A stretch of 11,831 bases of DNA, taken from the NCBI GenBank assembly GCA_045589035.1, contig JAZNFJ010000026.1:1-11831 (forward strand), in the 5' to 3' direction. This stretch comes from Avoscillospira sp045589035 (GTDB lineage: Bacteria; Bacillota; Clostridia; Oscillospirales; Oscillospiraceae). Below the pieces are notes generated by a model. That model saw only the letters and a program-made list of their open reading frames with translations, searched no databases and was not told the DNA's origin. Positions 5,645 through 11,831 of this stretch are shown piece by piece; positions within the stretch are counted from its first letter, which is position 1; each line of letters opens with the position of its first letter. A program made the translations under genes and the position numbers.

Positions 5645-7591
5645 ATGCAAATCAAATACCCCCATCTTTGTTCTCCCATCACCATAGGAAATGTGACTTT
5701 CCGCAACAGAATGTTCGCTGCACCAGTAGGAGGTACTGATATTACCGCGGACTGCTGCGTAGGCCCCCGCACTCCAGCTTTTTATGAAATGAAAGCAAAG
5801 GGTGGCGCCGCTGCGGTGACAGCCAGTGAGCTTGTGGTACACCCCGAAACAGATGCCTCTCATATGTTCCACCTGAACTTAACAACACCCGGCAATCTGG
5901 CCAGCTGGACCTGGGTAGCCGATTCCATTATGCGTCACGGCGCTGTGCCCAGTGTAGAGCTGAGCCACTCCGGTCAGTATGCTGGTACTTATCTGGTAGA
6001 TAAGAATAAAAAGCAAGGCCTGAGTCAATACGGTCCCAGTAACTGGATCCGTCCCGATGGCATTCCCGTAAAGGCCCTGACCAAAGAGCAGATTACCAGC
6101 ATTGTAAAGGCCTACGGGGAAACCGCAGCCCTTGCAAAAAGAGTTGGCTTCCAGATGGTCATGGTTCACGGCGGCCACGGCTGGCTGATCAACCAGTTTC
6201 TCTCCCCTGCCTTCAACCACCGCACCGACGAATACGGCGGCAACTTTGAAAACCGCATGCGTTTCTGCCGGGAAGTGCTCCAGTCCGTCCGGAATGCCGT
6301 TGGCCCTGGTTTCCCCATCGAGTTCCGGATGAGCGGCAGTGAACTGTTTGAAGGAGGCTATACGCTGGAAGACGGTGTCGAAATTGCCAAGGCTGTGGAA
6401 GATCTAGTCAGCCTGATCCATGTTTCTGCCGGTTCTTATCAGTTTGGATTCTTCACCACCCATCCTTCCATGTTTTCCAATCATGGCTGCAATGTTTATC
6501 TGGCCGCTGAAATCAAAAAACACGTGAAGATTCCTGTGGCTACCATTGGCGCTCTAAACGACCCCGCTCAGATGGAAGAGATCGTTGCCTCCGGCAAAGC
6601 CGATGTGGTGGAAATGACCCGGGCATTGCTGGCTGACGCAGAACTGCCCAATAAGGTGCTTGCCGGCAAGGAGGATGAGATCGTCCACTGCCTGCGCTGC
6701 TTCACCTGTATGGCGGAGCGGCCCACCACCGGAACCCGCCGCTGTACGGTCAATCCTCTGATTGGCCGTGAGTGCGAGGGGATGTCCGTTTCTGCTGCAC
6801 CCAAGGCAAAGAAGGTCCTGGTGGTTGGCGGCGGTGTAGCCGGCATGAAAGCTGCCATCACCGCAGCAGAGCGCGGCCACAGTGTCATTCTGTGTGAAAA
6901 GACCGATGCCCTGGGCGGTATTCTGAAGAGTGAGCAAGCCATTCCCTTCAAGTATGAGATGTACATGCTGAGCCTGTCTTTGACCAAGCAGATGCAGACA
7001 CAAGGTGTGGACATCCGTTTGAACACCCCTGTCACTCCCGAACTGGTAGCCGAGATTGCTCCCGATGCCATGATTCTGGCTGTGGGCTCCAACCCCATTG
7101 TGCCTTCTCTGCCCGGCATGGAGGGGGACAATGTGATCGTCGTCAACGATTATTATCTCAAGAAGGACCAGGTCGGTGATACGGTTGCGGTAATGGGCGG
7201 CGGTCTTGCCGGCTGCGAGTGCGCCGTGCATCTTGGCATGGAGGGCAAAGCAGTTCATCTGGTGGAGATGCGAGACACTCTGGCTCCGGACTGTAATATC
7301 CGCCACCGTCCCATCCTGATGCAGCAGGTAGAAAAATACACCACCGCGCATACCGGTCTGCAGGGTCTGCAGGTCACGGAAGACGGACTGATTTGCCGTA
7401 ATGCCGCAGGTGAAGAAGTACTGATCCCCGGCAAGACCGTTGTCTGCGCAGTGGGTCAGCGGGCGAACCGTGCAGTTGTGGAGCAGTTGCGTTACAGCGC
7501 TCCCTGGGTCCGGGAGATCGGTGATTGCGCCCGGGTATCCAACATTACCAACGCAATCTATCAGGGTTATCACGCAGCATTGGATATCTAA
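5645..7591 (+). CDS. FAD/FMN/4Fe-4S ene-reductase (old yellow enzyme, dienoyl-CoA reductase-like)
   Basis: This is a 648-residue NAD(P)H-dependent flavoenzyme of the FadH/BaiCD architecture, which reduces carbon-carbon double bonds next to a carbonyl. The N-terminal FMN TIM barrel (1-335) includes APVGG at 26-30, HGGHGWLINQFLSP at 175-188 and the NHRTDEYGGNFENR segment at 191-204. A 4Fe-4S motif follows: C349, C352, C355 and C367. The pyridine-nucleotide/FAD half has VVGGGVAG at 393-400, a second MGGGLAG at 517-523 and the FAD-closing EIGDC at 624-628. Two features stand out: the catalytic tyrosine region of FadH (GYLINEF) is GWLINQF with W180, and the third cysteine spacing is x2 where FadH has x3. 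ATG 5645 has AAAGGAGG 7 nt upstream; an in-frame TTG at 5606 lacks such support. Daidzein-type and bile-acid reductases share this size, but the substrate cannot be read from sequence. It heads a two-gene operon. Confidence 0.94.
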   Translation: MQIKYPHLCSPITIGNVTFRNRMFAAPVGGTDITADCCVGPRTPAFYEMKAKGGAAAVTASELVVHPETDASHMFHLNLTTPGNLASWTWVADSIMRHGAVPSVELSHSGQYAGTYLVDKNKKQGLSQYGPSNWIRPDGIPVKALTKEQITSIVKAYGETAALAKRVGFQMVMVHGGHGWLINQFLSPAFNHRTDEYGGNFENRMRFCREVLQSVRNAVGPGFPIEFRMSGSELFEGGYTLEDGVEIAKAVEDLVSLIHVSAGSYQFGFFTTHPSMFSNHGCNVYLAAEIKKHVKIPVATIGALNDPAQMEEIVASGKADVVEMTRALLADAELPNKVLAGKEDEIVHCLRCFTCMAERPTTGTRRCTVNPLIGRECEGMSVSAAPKAKKVLVVGGGVAGMKAAITAAERGHSVILCEKTDALGGILKSEQAIPFKYEMYMLSLSLTKQMQTQGVDIRLNTPVTPELVAEIAPDAMILAVGSNPIVPSLPGMEGDNVIVVNDYYLKKDQVGDTVAVMGGGLAGCECAVHLGMEGKAVHLVEMRDTLAPDCNIRHRPILMQQVEKYTTAHTGLQGLQVTEDGLICRNAAGEEVLIPGKTVVCAVGQRANRAVVEQLRYSAPWVREIGDCARVSNITNAIYQGYHAALDI

Positions 7592-7610
7592 ACGGAAGGA
7601 GCGGCACTTT

Positions 7611-8348
7611 ATGGGATACATCATTCATAATCTGGATGCACAGACCTGGCTGATTGAAGAAGAGGCTCAGTGTAATGTGTACATGTATTTGCTCGCAGGC
7701 AGTGAGAAGGCACTGCTGATCGATACCGGTTACGGAACCATCCCCCTGGGTGAAATTGTCAGTTCTCTAACATCTCTTCCAGTGACTGTTCTGTGTACCC
7801 ACGGTCATTTCGATCACATCGGCGGTCTCGGTTTTTTCTCTACCGCCCTGATGCACCGCGCTGACCGCGATCTTTACCTCCAGCATCGGCAGGAAGTCCG
7901 AAAAATTGCTCCTAATTGTATCGCGCCGGATGCTGTCGATGAGCTGAAGTGGTTTGAAGGCGAAATGACACTGGATTTAGGCGGACGCACGCTGGAAATT
8001 TTCCCAGTTCCCGGCCATACCAAAGGCTGCGTGGCCATTCTGGACATGGAACGCCGACAAATTTTTACCGGCGACACCTGCTGCAAGGCTGCAGTTCTGC
8101 TGAATTTCGATCATTCCGCAGATGTGGCCACCTTCCGCAATTCCATTGTCGCCATTCTGGACAAACAGCCCCGGTATGACACCACCTGGCCTTCACACCA
8201 CGCAAAGCCCGTTGGTGCAGAAATCCCCCTTCAGTTTTTGGAGGCCACCAACCTGATTCTGGAGGGCAAGGCAGACATAAACGAGATTCCCCACCCCTTT
8301 GGCAAAGCCAAAATGTTTGCACACAAAGACATCTGCGTTATGTACTGA
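7611..8348 (+). CDS. MBL-fold metallo-hydrolase
   Basis: This 245-residue metallo-beta-lactamase-fold protein probably hydrolyses an ester, thioester or lactone bond; the family is too broad to fix the substrate. The dinuclear metal site is intact: the THGHFDH motif (H64, H66, D68, H69), the PGHTKG histidine H136, D155 in TGDT, and the final histidine in SHHAKP (H196 or H197). There is no signal peptide, so it should be cytoplasmic. ATG 7611 has GGAAGGAG 9 nt upstream. It starts 19 nt after the ene-reductase stop, so the two form one transcript ended by the terminator at 8347-8382. A longer frame opening at 7440 inside the reductase gene is ignored. Glyoxalase-II-like or lactonase roles fit equally. 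The pairing suggests it acts on the product or the precursor of the reductase. Confidence 0.92.
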   Translation: MGYIIHNLDAQTWLIEEEAQCNVYMYLLAGSEKALLIDTGYGTIPLGEIVSSLTSLPVTVLCTHGHFDHIGGLGFFSTALMHRADRDLYLQHRQEVRKIAPNCIAPDAVDELKWFEGEMTLDLGGRTLEIFPVPGHTKGCVAILDMERRQIFTGDTCCKAAVLLNFDHSADVATFRNSIVAILDKQPRYDTTWPSHHAKPVGAEIPLQFLEATNLILEGKADINEIPHPFGKAKMFAHKDICVMY

Positions 8349-8382
8349 AAAAGTCCGGAGGAAATTCCTCCGGACTTTTTTA
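8347..8382. terminator. Bidirectional terminator between MBL hydrolase and ABC ATPase genes
   Basis: The stem GTCCGGAGGA/TCCTCCGGAC with a 3-nt loop (AAT) is flanked by A-tracts on the left and a T-run of six on the right. On the + strand it ends the ene-reductase/hydrolase operon. On the minus strand it is followed by TTTTTC and ends the carbohydrate cluster. It overlaps the stop codon of the ABC ATPase gene (TAA at 8382-8380). Confidence 0.92.
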
Positions 8383-9492
8383 TATGCGGATTCCGTTTTC
8401 ATCAAAGTAGTGGAACCGTTCCCGGTCACATTGGACCCGCACCGACTGTCCGCGACGGAAGGCAAACGGCGTATCAGTGACAGCCACAAACTGTTGATCC
8501 TGATACTTTAGATGCAGTACCGTTTCACTTCCCAACTGTTCCGTATATTCCACAGTTGTTTCCGCTCCTTCACCAAGTGTCACATGTACAGGCCTCAGTC
8601 CAACATATCTGGTTCCGGCAGGGACCTCAGATCGACTGCCCAGCAGTTCCACACGCCCGGGCACCATTTCTTCCACCGGGAAAATGTTCATCTGGGGTGT
8701 TCCCAGCGCCAGAGCGCAGTCAATATCCGCCGGACGGTTATAAATCTCTGCCGGGGTTCCGTCCTGCAGAATAATACCGTCCCGCATCACCAGAATCCGC
8801 TGACCCAGCAGAATGGCTTCCTGCTGGTCGTGGGTCACATAGATGAATGTAGTACCTAGTGCGGCGTGAATCTTTTTCACCAACTGCCGCAGAGATGCCC
8901 GGAGCTGTGCATCCAGATTGCTGAAGGGTTCATCCATCAGGAAAACTTTTGGTTTACGCACCAGTGCCCGTGCAATGGCCACCCGCTGAAGCTGACCGCC
9001 GGAAAGCTGGGACGGAAGCCGGTCCATACATTCCGAGATTCCCAACAGTTCTGCCATTTCCAGTACGGTCTTGTTCAGCTGTTCTCTGGGCATATGTTGA
9101 GTCCTAAGGGTAAAGGCAATATTGTCAAACACCGACAGATGGGGATACAGGGAATAATTCTGGAATACCATCGCAACATCCCGTTCCTCCGGGGGGATAC
9201 AGGTCATATTCTGACCGTCAAAATACACTTCACCCAGAGTCGGAGCCTCCAAGCCTGCGATGATCCGAAGCAATGTGGTCTTACCACAGCCGGAAGGCCC
9301 CAGCAGCACCACAAACTCGCCATCTTCCATGACGGCATTGATGTGCTGCAGCACCACGACACCCTCATTGGTGGTGTATGGCATAGCCCGCTGCTTTTCC
9401 AGCAATTCCTTCTTCTTTTTGCGGTTCAGTACACCTTTCACTTCCGTATAGGGAAAAATTTTCAGGATCTCTTTCAGTTCGATTGTACCCAT
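8380..9492 (-). CDS. Carbohydrate ABC transporter ATP-binding protein (MalK/UgpC/MsmX type)
   Basis: This cytoplasmic ATPase energises a CUT1-type sugar importer. Counting from the upstream ATG (371 codons), the nucleotide-binding domain has Walker A GPSGCGKT at 66-73, the Q-loop in VFQNYSLYPH (Q112), the signature LSGGQ at 164-168, Walker B VFLMDEP ending in E189, and the H-loop THD with H222. A C-terminal TOBE-type regulatory domain follows, with YVGLRPVHV near 297-305. Residues 13-46 are a lysine-rich insertion (RKKKKELLEKQR) between the first beta strand and the normal domain, seen in some clostridial homologues. Two ATGs overlap the upstream stop: ATG 9495 is only 3 nt from GGAGG, ATG 9492 is 6 nt away, so I prefer 9492 (370 residues, TGATG coupling). 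No permease or binding-protein genes are in the window. It may serve several importers, as MsmX does in Bacillus. Confidence 0.93.
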   Translation of the reverse strand: MGTIELKEILKIFPYTEVKGVLNRKKKKELLEKQRAMPYTTNEGVVVLQHINAVMEDGEFVVLLGPSGCGKTTLLRIIAGLEAPTLGEVYFDGQNMTCIPPEERDVAMVFQNYSLYPHLSVFDNIAFTLRTQHMPREQLNKTVLEMAELLGISECMDRLPSQLSGGQLQRVAIARALVRKPKVFLMDEPFSNLDAQLRASLRQLVKKIHAALGTTFIYVTHDQQEAILLGQRILVMRDGIILQDGTPAEIYNRPADIDCALALGTPQMNIFPVEEMVPGRVELLGSRSEVPAGTRYVGLRPVHVTLGEGAETTVEYTEQLGSETVLHLKYQDQQFVAVTDTPFAFRRGQSVRVQCDRERFHYFDENGIRI

Positions 9493-10196
9493 CATTTTCC
9501 TCCCAGCAGCTTATCCATTTCCATCGGAGAAACATCCTCGATCGTTTCTGTCGTATCGTTCTGTTCAGGTGTTTCCGCATCCTCCAGGCCCGCGTCTTTA
9601 ATATAAGCCTTCATCACCTTTTCCATACCGCCCCGGATCAGATCGGTATACAGCGCAGGCATAACCAGAAGCAACAGCGGGAAGAAATCCACACTCCAGA
9701 AGGCAAGGCCCAGCAACACCGTAAACCATGCGGAACGGAATTGATTCTTCATGGCAAAATACATGGAAAGCCGCAGAACCACAGAGATACCGCCCTCAAA
9801 GCGAGACAGTGTTGGCGCAGCATAGAGCACTGTAGTCAGAAAGATAAAACCGATGAGCACACCGGCAGCCATATAGACCGTGCCAAACATATTGGCATCC
9901 CAGATTTGCAGGCCGGTATAGATACCAAACACCACCAGTCCGCCAACCAGTTCCATTATAACCGATAGAGCCACGCCAGGCTTCAGCGCATCCTTGAAAG
10001 CGCGAAAGAAATCCCTGGTAACACCGTTTCCGTTGCCAAAAATCACCTTGTTCACCGTGTGGTACAGTGCTGCACAGGCAGGCAGAACCGTCACCACCGG
10101 AATGCAGCACAAAATCCAGTAAAGACTGACGATGATCATGTTGGCCACCTTTACCATGAATACGATGACGGGGTTATTATAGTTGAACAGGCCCAT
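9492..10196 (-). CDS. YesL-like DUF624 integral membrane protein
   Basis: This 234-residue polytopic membrane protein is of the YesL/DUF624 family, whose members sit in sugar-uptake clusters of Firmicutes; their function is not established. It opens with MGLFNYNNPVIVFM, typical of the family. Hydrophobic segments lie at about 12-44 (two closely spaced helices with a CCIPVVTVLPA turn), 73-93, 105-127 and 154-183. An acidic tail (about 203-226) then faces the cytoplasm by prediction. ATG 10196 is chosen because GGAGG lies 6 nt before it; the TTG two codons upstream would touch the ribosome binding site. Its TGA overlaps the ABC ATPase start, so the two are translationally coupled, and it begins 21 nt after the polysaccharide deacetylase. 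It may assist the importer or regulate it; that is inference. Confidence 0.85.
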   Translation of the reverse strand: MGLFNYNNPVIVFMVKVANMIIVSLYWILCCIPVVTVLPACAALYHTVNKVIFGNGNGVTRDFFRAFKDALKPGVALSVIMELVGGLVVFGIYTGLQIWDANMFGTVYMAAGVLIGFIFLTTVLYAAPTLSRFEGGISVVLRLSMYFAMKNQFRSAWFTVLLGLAFWSVDFFPLLLLVMPALYTDLIRGGMEKVMKAYIKDAGLEDAETPEQNDTTETIEDVSPMEMDKLLGGK

Positions 10197-10217
10197 GCCC
10201 AACCTCCAAATAAAGAA

Positions 10218-11078
10218 TTACAGAGGAGTATCCTCGATTTTGGTGTAGCTTCCGGCAGGAAGCACCACCGGAGTCCAGGCAGTGCGGATGGTCACATCCA
10301 CCGCGCTGGGGTTGTAGATTACAGAACCGTCGCAGGAGTATTCCAAACGACGGTAAGCATTGACATACTCAATAATCTCACCGTTGGTAGCATACCACAC
10401 CGTATCCTCATGACCGCTGATATGCTGCAGGAACGATTCCATCTTGTCCCAGTTCTGACGGCCGTCAAATTCATAAGCATGACCCCAGACATAGAACAGC
10501 ATTGGTCCAAAGGCAAAGCCGTTCAGGAACTTGTCCGCCAGTTCCACCAGTTTTTCATCGTCATGATGGCAGGTGGGATTCCAAATCAGGAAATTCTCCG
10601 GGATCTTAAAGTCATGGGTAGGAATCACCGTCCGGGCACCCTGATACCCCGCAAGGCGCAGAATATCGATCACATCGTCGTTGTAAGTACCAAAGGGGTA
10701 GGCGAACATTTTCAGGGGCTTGCCGGTGATTTCTTCCAGCTTCCGCTTATCCTCGCAGACCTCATACATGGCAAGGGGCGTGCCGATGGTATCCAGGGCG
10801 GAATGATACAGACCGTGACCTGCAACCTCCTGGCCATCATAAACTCCCGCCACTTCCTCGATCTCCAACCGGGACACATCGGTTTCCGGCAGGCCGGGGA
10901 TTCGGGCGATTTCCTTATGGCCCAGAACGCCATAGCCAATATTAAAGGTGCCTTTTACATTGTACTTCCGGAACAGTTCCACCAAACGGCGGTCCTGGCG
11001 GACACCATCGTCATAACTCAAAGTAAAAGCCTTGCTCTTTCCGCCGGGGAACAGCAGGGTATCAAACCGTTTTCCCAT
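10218..11078 (-). CDS. Polysaccharide deacetylase-like protein (NodB/CE4 domain)
   Basis: This 286-residue protein has a NodB-homology (carbohydrate esterase 4) domain, which removes acetyl or similar groups from sugar polymers. The metal triad is visible: D23-D24 in FTLSYDDG, then H88 and H92 in AGHGLYH. Other catalytic motifs are YPFGTYNDD around 127-135 and VWGHAYEFDG at 197-206. No signal peptide is seen (it starts MGKRFDTLLFPGGKSKAFTL), so it is probably cytoplasmic and may act on imported oligosaccharides and not on the cell wall. About 80 residues after the domain form a small beta-rich tail. ATG 11078 has AGGAGG 5 nt upstream. It lies downstream of a serine hydrolase gene, separated by a hairpin, and just before the YesL-type gene. 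Together with the ABC ATPase this suggests uptake and trimming of a decorated glycan. Confidence 0.9.
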   Translation of the reverse strand: MGKRFDTLLFPGGKSKAFTLSYDDGVRQDRRLVELFRKYNVKGTFNIGYGVLGHKEIARIPGLPETDVSRLEIEEVAGVYDGQEVAGHGLYHSALDTIGTPLAMYEVCEDKRKLEEITGKPLKMFAYPFGTYNDDVIDILRLAGYQGARTVIPTHDFKIPENFLIWNPTCHHDDEKLVELADKFLNGFAFGPMLFYVWGHAYEFDGRQNWDKMESFLQHISGHEDTVWYATNGEIIEYVNAYRRLEYSCDGSVIYNPSAVDVTIRTAWTPVVLPAGSYTKIEDTPL

Positions 11079-11098
11079 AATAACCTCCTATAATGTGT

Positions 11099-11131
11099 AT
11101 AGGGCATAATCCCAATGGGATCATGCCCTAT
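11099..11131 (-). promoter_or_regulatory. Intercistronic hairpin upstream of the deacetylase gene
   Basis: A 15-bp stem with one G-U pair on the minus strand (ATAGGGCATGATCCC with GGGATTATGCCCTAT) surrounds a 3-nt loop. No T-run follows on the minus strand; AGGAGG of the deacetylase comes soon after. It may be a processing or stability element, or a weak attenuator, between the serine hydrolase gene and the genes after it. Confidence 0.6.
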
Positions 11132-11147
11132 TATACTGCCTTATCTC

Positions 11148-11831
11148 TTATTTGACAAGTTCCGCAACGATAGGGTCGCCGGGAATCTTCCAGGGAGAAT
11201 TGTTGGATGCATCGATTTCAATCTTATCACCCACAAACTTCAGCACAAAGGTATCCTCCAGGCAGGTTTCTACCCAGCGGCAGTGCATCTGGAAGGTATC
11301 GGAAGCAGTCCACAGGCCGTCACACAGATACAGCTGATGCATATCCTCCGGCTTGCCGATCAGGTTGGTGAATCGGGTGCCGCCAGTGCTGATGCGAATG
11401 CTTTCCTTACGGCCGCCCTCGGTTTCGATATGCCAGACACAGCCGTAGCAGTCAAAGTCTAGGGTAAAAGCCGCGATATTGTCGGGCTGCTCGCCGGACA
11501 TAAAGTTACCGGCAAAGGGGGTGAACTTTCCGGACACCAGTTTGTAGCAATTGCCGGAAATCTTGTCCGTCAGAGGGCTGTAAGGCTGGCAGGCAGGATT
11601 GCCAATGTTCAGCCGTTTCAGCTTCCGCTGCAATGCCGCGAAGGCTTCCTCATTTTCGGGAAGTGCTTCGGGAGCAGTCACCTTATTCACAAACTCCCAG
11701 GTAATATCCAGGGTCTGCTGTGCCCAATGGGCACCAGACGCGGTTTCGGTGATACCAATCATCATATCCTGCTCAGGCAGAACGATGGTGAACTGGCCCA
11801 TGGCGCCATCGGCACGATACGCGCCCTTGGG
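11148..11831 (-). CDS. Beta-lactamase-family serine hydrolase, C-terminal part (partial)
   Basis: The last 227 codons of a gene that begins outside the window. The start of the visible part, GAYRADGAMGQFTIVLPEQD, is the C-terminal signature of penicillin-binding-like serine hydrolases (Pfam beta-lactamase, PF00144). It is followed by MMIGITETASGAHWAQQTLD, which closes that domain at about visible residue 50. The remaining 170 or so residues, with CQPYSPLTD, beta-rich segments and FDCYGCVWHIETEGG, form an extra domain after the hydrolase fold that I do not recognise. The active-site SxxK would be upstream of the window. Such proteins usually cleave esters or amides of sugars or peptides. It is the first visible gene of the minus-strand cluster and may share its transcript with the deacetylase, YesL-type and ATPase genes. 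Confidence 0.85.
   Translation of the reverse strand, partial: PKGAYRADGAMGQFTIVLPEQDMMIGITETASGAHWAQQTLDITWEFVNKVTAPEALPENEEAFAALQRKLKRLNIGNPACQPYSPLTDKISGNCYKLVSGKFTPFAGNFMSGEQPDNIAAFTLDFDCYGCVWHIETEGGRKESIRISTGGTRFTNLIGKPEDMHQLYLCDGLWTASDTFQMHCRWVETCLEDTFVLKFVGDKIEIDASNNSPWKIPGDPIVAELVK

Noticed and set aside
6554..7624. 356-residue minus-strand frame opposite the ene-reductase
   Set aside because: The + strand reading has full FMN, Fe-S and FAD motifs; the antisense reading shows no domain and is a by-product of GC-biased codon use.
10059..11093. 344-residue + strand frame opposite the deacetylase and YesL-type genes
   Set aside because: It spans two real minus-strand genes and their spacer, so it cannot be a conserved gene; no motif is seen.
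1..11831. CRISPR array, tRNA or rRNA genes
   Set aside because: No regularly spaced repeats of CRISPR type and no tRNA- or rRNA-like sequence was seen on either strand.

Overview
The window looks like a chromosomal segment of an anaerobic gut-type Clostridia, most likely an Oscillospirales relative. This rests on gene content: pyruvate phosphate dikinase, a corrinoid methyltransferase set, a TnpV-family transposon remnant, a YesL-type membrane protein, strong AGGAGG ribosome binding sites and moderate-to-high GC. The species cannot be named from the sequence.

Layout, left to right. Positions 3-269 (+) are the last 88 codons of pyruvate phosphate dikinase, followed by a structured untranslated stretch and a strong terminator (395-430). 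Positions 508-624 (+) hold a broken tnpV N-terminus. Positions 746-5347 (-) form a five-gene operon read right to left: a URO-D-fold methyltransferase, a pterin-binding (AcsE/MtgA-like) methyltransferase, a corrinoid protein, a compact RACo-type reductive activator and a DUF2284 cysteine-rich protein. Together these are all the parts of a one-carbon demethylation system: methyl from an unknown donor to cob(I)alamin, then to tetrahydrofolate, with an ATP/ferredoxin-type repair enzyme. Divergently, 5645-8348 (+) encodes a 648-residue ene-reductase (old yellow enzyme plus 4Fe-4S plus NAD(P)/FAD domains) and a metallo-beta-lactamase-fold hydrolase. The 297-bp divergent gap holds a good sigma-A promoter for the methyltransferase operon and two sets of direct repeats that look like operators. 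A bidirectional terminator separates this from 8380-11831 (-), a carbohydrate-type cluster: a beta-lactamase-family serine hydrolase (cut by the window edge), a polysaccharide deacetylase, a YesL/DUF624 membrane protein and a MalK/UgpC-type ABC ATPase.

The most interesting hypothesis is that the divergent pair of operons forms one substrate module. The methyltransferase set would remove a methyl group (probably an O-methyl of a plant- or diet-derived compound), and the ene-reductase and metallo-hydrolase would process the demethylated product. That link is inference from gene order. The individual family assignments are firm.
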